A DNA stretch of 64,000 nt from Bradyrhizobium glycinis (GTDB lineage: Bacteria; Pseudomonadota; Alphaproteobacteria; Rhizobiales; Xanthobacteraceae). The position numbers and the translations under genes are program-made. The stretch is from positions 1 to 64,000 of the forward strand of contig NZ_JACCHQ010000018.1 in assembly GCF_016031655.1 (NCBI RefSeq). The letters are read 5' to 3'. The stretch's first letter is position 1; every line of letters starts with the position of its first letter. A model generated the notes under the pieces. It was not told the DNA's origin and did not search any database. It saw only the letters and a list, made by a program, of their open reading frames with translations. This document shows, one piece after another, positions 45,891-54,737 of the stretch.

Positions 45891-46679
45891 TCAATGAGAC
45901 GCGATAGTGCTGCTCGAAAGCAAGTCGGCCGCAATCCGCACATTCTATGATTGGGCGATCTGTTAGCTGAATGAGGCCCGCGCCATTCTCGTGAATTCGA
46001 GAAGCACGGCAGGATGCAGCATCAAACCCACCCACATGCGCGCGAGCGCGCCTTCGATCTAACCCGCTTCGATACCCCACAAAAGATTCTCGGCGGAGAA
46101 GGCCTCGCCGAGCTGCATGACTTTTTGGCTTCGATCGGCGGCACCTGCCGAAAATTCAAACATTGGACAGCCGTGCCGAGTCTGCCACGACGGAGGGGTT
46201 AGACATCGACCCCCGTGTTCATTCTAATTGGCGGGCAGGTTAGCATTGTTCAGATGCCCGCAGGCGAGCCAAGGCGGAGTTCGCGGCGGCACCTGCGCCC
46301 TTTAAGCACGTCGCCGCCTCTGACTCCAGCCGACCGGCGCACGATGTCTTGGTCGGAGTTGCCGCCGATCGCTTCCTCAAGGCGCCGATCGCCGGATTCC
46401 AGTTGGCGCTACCTGTTCGGGGCCCGCCAATTTGTCGCAAACTCGCCGCTGCTCAGCAGGCGAATGTCTGGAGCCGCCCAAGAAATGCGGCGAGTTCTCT
46501 AAATTGCCGTTGCTGGCAAACGGCGCGATCAGATCAAGAGAAGATTGGGGCGAAAGAGACCACGCATTTTTATTGCACACGCTCTCATGAGCTTCGTTAT
46601 GAGACGCTTCAGCTACCTGTGGACTAGCGCACTGATTGCCCTACCTAGATCATCAACCTAGAGAGGTATCCGGCAAACG
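45891..46679. other. No gene recognised
   Basis: Upstream of the GH12 gene only short frames occur. One plus-strand frame (46014-46202) starts plausibly, but no family or regulatory box was recognised. Confidence 0.35.
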
Positions 46680-47240
46680 GGATGCAGCGTGCGCGACCTG
46701 CCTGGTCGAAATGTTCTTGCCAGCGATCGCGCTCTAGGCAGGTGGAGGAATGGCCAGGCAATTTACCCAAGAGAAGTTCGAGCCCTTCCCGTTCGAGCAG
46801 ACGAACGCTTGAAGAGCCGCGCCGTGTTGGGCGCTACGATCGGCAATATTCGAGGTGGCCTTGCTGAACGGCACCACGGTGATGGTGAAGGCCGTCCATC
46901 GCCGGCTCTGTCATAGCCGCATGCTGTTCGTGCGGGCTTCTCCGCGGGAGACGCAGGAGACGGTGTTCGACGCCCATGACCAGGCGTTCGCCCGTTCAAG
47001 GGCACCTGCAGTCGCGGCATCTACGACAATGTGAAGGCCGCGGTGGAGACGATCTTTGGCGGCAAAGATCGCTGCTACAATCGCCGCTTGCTGCAGATGT
47101 GTAGCCACTAGCTGGTCGAGCCGGGTGCCTGCACGCCGGCCCGGGCTGGAAGAAGGGACAGAACCAGGTTCGGCTGGTTCGGCTGGACGATCGCTGAGCG
47201 ACCATCCGGCCCATCGCAAGGGTCCCGCTGCCGCCGATGG
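46680..47240 (+). pseudogene. istA: IS21 transposase IstA remnant
   Basis: The plus strand, through several frames, carries FEVALLNGTTVMVKAVHRRL, then LCHSRMLFVRASPRETQETV, a shift to FKGTCSRGIYDNVKAAVETI, FGGKDRCYNRRLLQMCSH, a TAG, and a last piece near 47200. This is the catalytic core of the IS21 IstA transposase, with lost start, frameshifts and a nonsense codon. Confidence 0.75.
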
Positions 47241-47369
47241 TGAGCGATGCAGGCGATCTTGGCAAAGCTGACAGCCGAGCGCGGCGGCCTAGCAGTTGCC
47301 CTCGTTCTCAGCCTCGACGGCAAGCGGCCAAATGGGTCGCTTCTCGTTTAATGAAATTGCGGCAGGTTC

Positions 47370-47397
47370 GTCAGCTTTTGGAAAGCCAGCCCGAATA
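47370..47397 (+). promoter_or_regulatory. tts box (distal copy)
   Basis: GTCAGCTTTTGGAAAGCC...TA agrees with the tts consensus at about 18 of 22 fixed positions. It lies 310 bp upstream of a second, better box. No gene starts directly after it, so it may be a relic of another effector promoter. Confidence 0.6.
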
Positions 47398-47679
47398 CAA
47401 GACCTTTGCAATTAGCGCCGCGTGGTAGGACAGCGCTTGACCAGGACGGAGAAAGCGCATCGTCACGTCGCTACTAACTTCAATTGCAGCGCGGGCGCGG
47501 TAGGACGGTAGGACAGCGTCGACTACGCAACAAACGGCGCCGAGTCGCGTCCGCGCTGCTTCCAGCCGCTGGACTGGTCGCCGGGAAGCTGGTGCCGTCG
47601 GAATCTGTCAGCCAATGACACGAGTGGCCACGATGGTGTTTTTCACGCTCGTCGGCCGGCTTGGGAGGTGGTGTGGCTC

Positions 47680-47707
47680 GTCAGCTTTTTGAAAGCTGGC
47701 CCTGGTA
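47680..47707 (+). promoter_or_regulatory. tts box (proximal copy)
   Basis: GTCAGCTTTTTGAAAGCT, followed by GGCCC and ending GGTA, matches about 19 of 22 fixed positions of the tts box. It ends 35 bp before the start of the repeat-protein gene at 47743. Confidence 0.8.
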
Positions 47708-47742
47708 GTTGTGAACTTTTCGGGTGATCTGAGGAGGTGAGT

Positions 47743-49197
47743 GTGGACAAATCCAACATAACAGCTTGGTCGCAGGTGTCGCAGCCAATCGTGCAGGATG
47801 AGCGGACGGGACAGCCCGAGCAGATTGCGTCTTTCGAACAAGTAGTACGCCCGTTCCTCTCCGATGATCTCCGTGCGGAGTATCGCCATCTGTCTGATGA
47901 GGATCGGCGTTTGATCGAGAGTGCAATTCGTGCCGCGTTTGTGAGGGGAGAGGTGGACTTGGCATCCGGAGGCCGGTACGCCAACAATCTTGCCAGCTTC
48001 GCAAATAGTCTCGGATCTAAGGGTCTATCGATGGTTGGCCTTAATACCAACGAGCTGGAGGCTGAAAGAAAGGCCGGACACAATCGCGGCGCGTATTTAC
48101 CTAAAGCATTGGATCACCTTCGTAAGTTTCGTGATCCCGATGCATCTGCAGAAGCAGGGAGCTCACGGAAGCCTCGGGGTCGGTCAAAGATCAAAAATTT
48201 TCCAAATGAGCAGCTTATGGGCGGCCCTCCACCAAAACGTCGGCGACTGCTGGATGACGAGCCCCCTCATTTGACGGTCTTGGTCGATCCAGGGGAGCTT
48301 CGCAGACCGGAAGAGCGGCTTCATGGGGAGCTTCAGCCACAGCGCCATGCTGAGCCCGGGCTGTTGGCGCTGGTTAGTCCAGATCACTTCATTTTCGATC
48401 CAGTGCAATTCCCTCCAGCTGAACTTCGGCAGGTGCTAGATGAGGAACCTGCCGGGGCGCCATTCTTCAATGTCGATCCAGAGCACTTCACGCTCGATCC
48501 AGTTCAACTCTCTCCAGGTCAGCTTCAGCGATTGCAGGATGATGAACCCACGCCTTTCGAACAGCAAGTGCGTTCGAGCTCACGGCAGCCTCAGAGTCAG
48601 CCCAACACCATAGACATTCGAAATGAGCAGTTCATTGATAGCCCTGCAGCAAGAATTTGGCGACTGCTGGATGATGAGCCGGCTCAGTTGGCGGTCTCGA
48701 TCGATCCAGGGGAGCTTCGGGAACTGGAAGAGCGGCTTCGTGAGGAGCTTCACCCACAGCGCGGTGCCGAGCCCGGGCCGTTGGCGCTGATCGATCCAGA
48801 GCACCTCACCTTCGATGCAGTGCAATTCCCTCCAGCTGAGTTTCGGCAGTTGCTAGATGATGAACCCGCCGGGACTCCATTCTTCAATGTCGATCCAGAG
48901 CACTTCACGTTCGATCCAGTTCAATTGCCTCCAAGTGAGCATCGGCGATTACTGAATGATGAACCCGTGCCTAATGAAGCGGGTCCGCTGCCACCCTTGT
49001 CGTTTTATGCACCTCCGGGCTGGCAGCACGGGAACCAGTGGGCGCCGGAAGACCTCAAAGAAGGAATGCTCTTGCACAACGTGCTGCCAAGCGTGTTCGA
49101 GCCAGAGAAAACTCTAACTCTCCGGGGCGTGAACTACACGGCCACTATTGGACCGCCAGGCCTGGAGCATGAGATTTTTCTCCGCAGGACAATTTGA
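47743..49197 (+). CDS. Candidate type III effector with DDEP repeats
   Basis: A 484-residue protein driven by a tts box. The GTG at 47743 (VDKSNITAWSQ) is 5 bp from GAGGAGG; a GTG at 47737 overlaps that site. A helical N-terminal domain (residues about 30-125, SDDLRAEYRHLSDEDRRLIE) is followed by a basic stretch (KPRGRSKIK, KRRRLL). Then come two tandem copies of an about 110-residue unit (about 165-275 and 305-415), each built from smaller units ending LLDDEP (DPEHFTFDPVQLPP). The C-terminus is a distinct short domain (GWQHGNQWAPEDLKEGMLLH). No signal peptide or membrane segment. I do not know a named family. Confidence 0.75.
   Translation: MDKSNITAWSQVSQPIVQDERTGQPEQIASFEQVVRPFLSDDLRAEYRHLSDEDRRLIESAIRAAFVRGEVDLASGGRYANNLASFANSLGSKGLSMVGLNTNELEAERKAGHNRGAYLPKALDHLRKFRDPDASAEAGSSRKPRGRSKIKNFPNEQLMGGPPPKRRRLLDDEPPHLTVLVDPGELRRPEERLHGELQPQRHAEPGLLALVSPDHFIFDPVQFPPAELRQVLDEEPAGAPFFNVDPEHFTLDPVQLSPGQLQRLQDDEPTPFEQQVRSSSRQPQSQPNTIDIRNEQFIDSPAARIWRLLDDEPAQLAVSIDPGELRELEERLREELHPQRGAEPGPLALIDPEHLTFDAVQFPPAEFRQLLDDEPAGTPFFNVDPEHFTFDPVQLPPSEHRRLLNDEPVPNEAGPLPPLSFYAPPGWQHGNQWAPEDLKEGMLLHNVLPSVFEPEKTLTLRGVNYTATIGPPGLEHEIFLRRTI
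48235..48980 (+). repeat. Two tandem in-gene repeats
   Basis: Within the effector, about 48235-48560 and 48655-48980 encode matching segments: RRLLDDEP, VDPGEL, EERL, GAEPG, LALIDPEH, FDPVQFPPAE, LLDDEPAGTPFFNVDPEHFTF, DPVQLPP, RRLLNDEP. They point to an internal duplication. DNA similarity is also high between the two. Confidence 0.8.
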
Positions 49198-49299
49198 ACA
49201 GTTTTGCCTGGCATAGCCTGCTGTCCTTCTCCGGAGAGAACTTGGCGGCCCCGGGGTAACCCAAGCCTGGGGAGCGAGGTGGTCAGCTTTGCTGATGCA

Positions 49300-49440
49300 A
49301 AGGCTGGTGAAAGCAGGCCCGGCGCGCCGTCTCGTCGAGCAGGCTGTCAAGCTGGTCGCGGATGCGGGAAGCTGCAATCGCGCCAGCATGGCGTCGAGCC
49401 GATCGATCGGTGCTTCGGTTATCTTCTTTGCGTGGACCGT
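49300..49440 (-). pseudogene. istB: IS21 IstB remnant
   Basis: The minus strand reads APIDRLDAMLARLQL and, after a one-base shift, IRDQLDSLLDETARR, the N-terminal helix of IS21 IstB helper ATPases. No Walker motif remains. Confidence 0.45.
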
Positions 49441-49923
49441 CAGAAGCTCCCTGCAATAGCTGCTTCGTATTCGGTAAGAGGACCCAACAAGGGATGGGGG
49501 TGGAGACGACCGCGGCTGCGTCGCTGCCGTAGTCGCCGGTCCGCAGACCGTGCGAATTGCGCCGGCAGCATCGATCGCCTTGCCCTTGTTGCTGCCGACC
49601 TCTGAGCAGTTGGCTGACCGCGCGAAGCCTCACCTTTCGAGGACGACAGAACGTCAGTTTTCCGAGTTGAAATTGCTCAAGTCATCCGGCATTGATCCGC
49701 GCCTGCAGCTCGCGTTGGCCAATTACCAGACCGGTAAGGTCGGCCCGACCCTCGCTTCAACCGCTGGAGACGAGATGCGGTCGTTGTCCGCCACCATCAT
49801 AGACCACGGACTTCACCGGTCCCCTTGGGAATTTGGGCGATCGCGGGAGAAGTCCGCCGATCCATGGGAGTCGATGCCGGACGTTGATCCGGGAGATAGG
49901 ATAGGCAAGACACCCTCTGGCGA
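49441..49923. other. No gene recognised
   Basis: Between the IstB remnant and the IS5 element only unrecognised short frames occur, the longest on the plus strand (49550-49927). Confidence 0.35.
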
Positions 49924-49927
49924 CTAG

Positions 49928-50756
49928 GTCGTGTACTCAAATTCGTCTAGCGGATCAGGGCGGACCATGATTCAAGCTACCAAACATCGGGGCTGTGATC
50001 ATGCGCTACGACCTGACGGATTTCGAGTGGAGTGTTATCGAACCCCTTCTCCCGAAGGACCGTCGAGGTCGCAAGCCAGGCAACAACCGCCGCGTTCTCA
50101 ACGGCATCTTCTGGGCCCTGCGCGCGGGAGCGCCGTGGCGCGATCTGCCAGCGATACGGGCCTTATACGACTGCTTACAATCGCTTCAACCGCTGGCGCA
50201 AAGCCGGCATCTGGGACAGGCTGATGGATGCGTTCGTCAAGGCACACGATGGCAAGGTGCAGATGATCGACAGTTCGGTCGTGCGGGTCCATCAGCATGC
50301 TTCCGGGGTGAAAAAGAGTGGAGATCGTTGTGTGGGGCGAAGCCGAGGCGGCCTCACCACCAAAATCCACGCGCGCGTCGACGCGAAAGGCCGCCCGGTC
50401 CGCCTCATGATCACCCCCGGCGAGGCCCACGACGTGACGTGCGCCGAGGCCCCTGCTCGACGAACTCGATGCGCGCGCCATCGTCATCGCCGACAAAGGC
50501 TACGATGCCGATGGGGTTCGTGCCCACATCCGCGATCAAGGTGCGATCCCCAACATCCCCACCAAATCCAACCGGAAGAAGAGGTTCCGGTGGAAAAAGC
50601 CATCTATCGCGAGCGCAACCACGTGGAGCGCTTCTTCAACAAACTGAAGCAGTTTCGACGCATCGCCACCCGCTACGACAAGCTCGGCGCGACGTTCTTC
50701 GCTTTCGTTCAACTCGCTTCCGTCCGAATTTGGCTCCGATCAATTGAGTCCACACC
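49928..50756 (+). mobile_element. IS5-family element
   Basis: Imperfect terminal inverted repeats (GGTCGTGTACTCAA at 49928; complement TTGAGTCCACACC ending 50756) are flanked on both sides by CTAG (49924-49927 and 50757-50760), the target repeat. This is an 829-bp element of the IS427/IS1031-like branch carrying one broken transposase gene. Confidence 0.8.
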
Positions 50757-50760
50757 CTAG
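49995..50760 (+). pseudogene. IS5-family transposase, frameshifted
   Basis: Starts MRYDLTDFEWSVIEPLLPKD and GRKPGNNRRVLNGIFWALRAG. A shift near 50155 leads to RYGPYTTAYNRFNRWRKAGI and MIDSSVVRVHQHASGVKKSG. A second change near 50450 runs through LDELDARAIVIADKGYDADG, and a third returns to IYRERNHVERFFNKLKQFRR and the end. The first shift could be a programmed one, as in some IS5 elements; the others are damage. The stop codon is made by the flanking CTAG repeat. Confidence 0.8.
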
Positions 50761-50810
50761 TTGGCTAATGACGCTCCTTAGCTCTCGGGCGCGGGCACAT
50801 CAGATACTGC

Positions 50811-51779
50811 TCATGGCTCGCCCCTGAGTGATTCCCACCAGGTTCGAAATGCCTGACGGTAGGCGCCAGTTACTGCTTGCCCCCTGTCGACAACTCCGAG
50901 TTGCTGTGCGTACCGAAATTCCTCCTCATAACCAAGGTCTATCAGGAGCTCGACGCCGACTCCATCCGTTACTGCTTGCATCTCCTCGACACTGAGTTCA
51001 GTTTGCCAGGCCTGAACAGATCGGCTATCAATCTCCGTTCTCTGCAGGATCTTGTGGTCCCCGAAGCTACTGGACTTGAGATAGTCCGTTTGCATTAGCG
51101 TTGTAGAGGCGAGGGCCACAGGATCATGGCCCAGTCCGGCGATGATGCGGCGTATCTCTTGGTCGGGATGCGCGACCAGAATTTCGTATTTCACTACTTG
51201 CGTTTGCTTGCGCCCTCGGTGCGCGGCCAGCTTAGGTAGGCCCAGCACGACGTCGGCGAGAGATGATGCGATCGCCGGCGGCAGACCAAACACGAGATTG
51301 GCGAGAGAGGATGGGCTGGTCAGATCGGCATTGTCCGAAACGAGCGGTATGCGCCAGGTCGATTTCAGTGATGCGGCGATAGCGTATGGATTCCGGATAA
51401 GAAGGATATGCGGTGCTTCTGGGTAGAGCGACTCCAAGAACTCGAGCACCGTCCAATACCGCGGCGTCTTGTCGATCAGCGTGCGCTTTCCCGTAAGCGC
51501 CAAATATTGGCTGTAGGCCGCATCGGCAAAGGCGCGGCTGACGATAGTACGATCTATTCGCTCCAAGAACTCGGTGGTCCCAGCCAGAACCAGGGAGGCC
51601 CCAACCGGGTGTTTGCGATCGACTCGGCCGAATGCTTCAAGCGCCAGCATTATCCAGGGCTCAGGCGGCGCGGCAATTTCCGGGTGCTGCTGGAGCAAAT
51701 GCGCCAGCAGCGTCGTCCCCGACCGCGGAAGGCCAACAAGAAAACAGAGCTCAGGCGAATATTTTAGGTCGAGGCTCAT
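50811..51779 (-). CDS. Sulfotransferase family protein
   Basis: A 322-residue PAPS-dependent sulfotransferase-like enzyme. The 5'-phosphosulfate loop is FLVGLPRSGTTLLAHLL near residue 12. The 3'-phosphate site is in HILLIRNPYAIAASLKS, near 125, with the Arg-Asn-Pro typical of the family. ERTLIDKTPRY-like KRTLIDKTPRYW is also conserved. I start at MSLDLKYSPE (51779); an upstream ATG at 51806 is possible. Rhizobial relatives modify Nod factors or surface polysaccharides, but the acceptor here cannot be told. Confidence 0.85.
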   Translation of the reverse strand: MSLDLKYSPELCFLVGLPRSGTTLLAHLLQQHPEIAAPPEPWIMLALEAFGRVDRKHPVGASLVLAGTTEFLERIDRTIVSRAFADAAYSQYLALTGKRTLIDKTPRYWTVLEFLESLYPEAPHILLIRNPYAIAASLKSTWRIPLVSDNADLTSPSSLANLVFGLPPAIASSLADVVLGLPKLAAHRGRKQTQVVKYEILVAHPDQEIRRIIAGLGHDPVALASTTLMQTDYLKSSSFGDHKILQRTEIDSRSVQAWQTELSVEEMQAVTDGVGVELLIDLGYEEEFRYAQQLGVVDRGQAVTGAYRQAFRTWWESLRGEP

Positions 51780-51806
51780 GATTGCCCCCTCCGTATGCCT
51801 GGACAA

Positions 51807-52139
51807 GGCGACTGCTCACGTACCGTAAAAGACGGCGGCTGCCGTTCTGTTGCACATGAGGTCGTCAGCCTTGAGAAGGACTTCGCTTGCATATTCCGCA
51901 CACTATCGGTCCTTGGCGCGACGGGTTTGGCTGGAAGACAGAAGCATCTGGTTACGCCATCGGAGCTGCTGATTGATCGCGCGGATTGGTCTCACGTTCA
52001 ATTATACGTAACTCGCGCTCGATAAATAAAGTGTTGGAGCAGCTATACAAACGTTTATCCTAGCAAGATATACTTGCTTCACGCCCCGTGTGCCGGCCAT
52101 AGCTGTTCGCCGGCCGATCCCCTGAAGGTCATCGGCATC
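51807..52139. other. No gene recognised
   Basis: Spacer upstream of the sulfotransferase gene; no box or frame recognised. Confidence 0.35.
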
Positions 52140-52783
52140 CATGAACGTGCCTGGCGGCACAATCACCGATAAGCCAGCATCATCTGCAACCTGGAAAGGC
52201 ACCGGGCCTTGCCATCTCGTCGCCGGCCAGCGTGATTCCGCTCGTGACGTCCTTTTCTGTCGCCTGACCCGCAACCAACTCACGGCTCCGCGCTTCGAAA
52301 TTCTTCCGCCTCACCGGGCCAACCTTCAGCCCAAAGCCGCGCAAAATCCGGCGGATACTAAATTCCACATCGATCAGCCGCCCGAGAAGCTGTTTGCGTG
52401 CGATCAGAAGAGCTCGGATCTCTTGCGCATCCACCGACTTTGCGTGTACCGGCCGGAACCATCCCATCCGGATCAACTGGACAATCCCGCGCCCATCCTT
52501 GCGATCCGTCTGGACGTCATCGCGGCTAATGCGGACTTTACATGTCGCGCTTCCAGCAGAACCGTTTCGAACTCTGCTCTTTTTGCGCCGCATGCAGCCA
52601 TTGCGACAGCGGCCCAGCCTCCAGCCCGATCCGCTTCACTGCAAAGCCAAGCGCCTCAAAAAATTCAACCAAGGCATCGTGTTCGCTTGCGACCTTCGCC
52701 TCCTTCAGGACCTTGCCCTGGGCGTCCACAACGCGCACGCTCAACAATTCCAATGACACGTCGATTCCGGCATAGTTCTCCAC
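52140..52783 (-). pseudogene. IS110-family transposase remnant
   Basis: The N-terminus of an IS110 DEDD transposase from 52783: MENYAGIDVSLELLSVRVVD and VKRIGLEAGPLSQWLHAA. Frameshifts near 52575 and later bring in VRISRDD-type and KSVDAQEIRALLIARKQLLG segments from other frames. The C-terminal transposase-20 domain is not recognisable. At least two frameshifts and loss of the 3' part make it inactive. Confidence 0.75.
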
Positions 52784-53313
52784 CGCTCTCCTCCATCTCC
52801 AGATGCCGACTCAGGTCTTGACCCGGGCAGCCACCATCATGACCCCTTGCTCGGAGCAGGCCCATTAAGCCATCTAGCTAAGCGGCCGAGGCGGTTTGGA
52901 GAATCCGGTGAGGCTCGCGATGCCATCGCGCGGTCGCAGCGCCGAACAGTTGACGCACCACAAGATGTAGCTGGAATCTCCTGGTGCATTGTCGCGCCGG
53001 CAATAGGACATGGTATACGCTAAAACCGAACCCCCACTGCTCAGTCAACTTTATGAGCTTGTCACCAGCGGCTTTGGCGCTGATTGTCTTCCCGGTGCTC
53101 TCCCGACCAAGGTCACCAATCATTGGGAAAGCGTAAGCAGTGCTCGTGTGACTGGTCTCACCGCCCTGCTCTCGCGAAATTGCCGCTTACGAAAATATCA
53201 AAGATGGCGCGTCTTGCATCGTCTGCAGGGCAAGAGGACGCGACCGCTCTCCTCACGAGCGGTCGGTGTACGAGGCCTCTACACTCACTCTCCTCTTGGT
53301 CTGCTTTCCGATG
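52784..53313. other. No gene recognised
   Basis: A minus-strand frame (52878-53123) begins MIGDLGRESTGKTISAKAAG and might be coding, but I recognise nothing in it. No other feature seen. Confidence 0.35.
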
Positions 53314-53520
53314 TCAGGGCTTCACGCACGCAGGGTCGGTCAAGCAAAAGAAGAGATCGCAGATACCCTCCAACGGGTCCTCCTCGCATTCAGGATATGA
53401 TGTATCGGCTACCTGCACCTTAGCGTCGACCGGTTGCGCAGTAACCTTGGCGACAAAAGTCGGCAGCGCCGTCATTGCAAGCGCGACGACGCTCGCGGCC
53501 ACAAACAGGAATTTTTTCAT
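53314..53520 (-). CDS. Small secreted Cys-containing protein
   Basis: A 68-residue protein with a clear Sec signal (MKKFLFVAASVVALAMTALP; probable cleavage around residues 22-28). The short mature part is acidic and contains four Cys (ECEEDPLEGICDLFFCLTDP, then ACVKP), enough for two disulfides. The ribosome site GGGAG is 6 bp upstream of the ATG. No family is known to me. A small disulfide-stabilised periplasmic or exported peptide is likely. Confidence 0.65.
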   Translation of the reverse strand: MKKFLFVAASVVALAMTALPTFVAKVTAQPVDAKVQVADTSYPECEEDPLEGICDLFFCLTDPACVKP

Positions 53521-54737
53521 TCGAGTCTCCCTTATATAGGCCCAGCCTCCTCTGAGGTGCTATAAGACGACCTCGCGAAGGTAAAATCGATATTCTTGAT
53601 TGGCTCTATCTACCGAATGGATAGATTTGGACCTTACCACCGGCTTGATTGAGGGGCGACGAGCCTGCGCAGCCGTTTGTGGTCCGCGAATCTCTCGGAG
53701 CAGTCGCATACGCTTGTACCCGGACTTCGCTTGCGGGCTGGAGCCGCCGTTCATCGCACGCGTTCGAAACCCTAAGTGCCTTCCAGCTGCTGCACCACCT
53801 GCCGAGGAGATGGACAAGCGAGTTCTTGATGGGCGAGAAAGACTACGGCGTCTTTGCTCGGCTGAGCTCCACCCACACCGCAAAGTTTCGACGGCACCGA
53901 GTAAGGCGACAGTGCACGAGCAGGGGGAAAAGGCTTTGCGGACGACCTGGCGACGTGCTGGTAACCTTGGACGACGGTGCTGCGGCGCATTGCGCCCGAA
54001 GACCATGCAGAAATGGAGTAGCGGCTTGTCGATGCGCCCCCCGCAAGGAGCTTCAAACTCGCCCGCGTCGGGACCGAGCTTATCGGAGTGCGGAGGGCAT
54101 CGCCTACCACTCCGGCGATACCCTGTTGGTCGTTCGGGGATGCTGAAAGGACGCAGAGACATGACTGATTACACCCCATTCTCTTTGAGAGAACCACCTC
54201 CGATGTGAGCCGGCTTGAGGGGATGAGCGAAGGAGACAAGCGCACCTGCAGCGGCCCATGGAGGCGGTAGGTGGGTCGGTCGTAGCCTTACAGGCAGCAT
54301 CGTTGCGCAACGCGAATTTGATTCATTAAAGCAGCCCCGGATGCTCAGCTCTCGTGCATCCCGACCGACCGCAAGCGGCTCAAGCTCCGCCAAGGGTTGC
54401 GCAGCAGTTTGCAGCGGGCAGACGAGCGAAAGCGCTGTTACGTCTGACGGATCGTCGGCCTCATCAGGCGCATCTTTGTCCGCCCGCCGCATTCAGTGGC
54501 CTACCCGCTCGCCGGAGCGCCGATTTTCGCGACGCCTGGTAACGGCAGCTTGCTTGTCCGGGGTCGACAATTGTCAAGATCGCCAGCTGACAAGTCGCGC
54601 GTGGTGTGTGTTTTCCTGCCCAGGCTCCATACTTTCGGGAGATGGAGCTTGGGGCACGGTGCTGCTCAGGTCCCCCCGAGGCGATGCGGAAACATGAAAG
54701 CTGCCCCTGAAGGGTACACTGCCGCAAGACCAGCAGT
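53521..54737. other. No confident gene
   Basis: Long frames on both strands overlap here (for example plus 53600-54208 and minus 53560-54162), but none reads as a family and the compositions do not favour either strand. It may be a decayed mobile element or effector. Confidence 0.35.

Noticed and set aside
46240..46627. Short overlapping frames as a small gene
   Set aside because: No ribosome site, no family resemblance and frames on both strands of similar length.
49282..49310. Possible further tts box (GTCAGCTTTGCTG...)
   Set aside because: Only the first eight bases match; the TCG/AAGCT half and the CCTA end are missing, and no gene follows.
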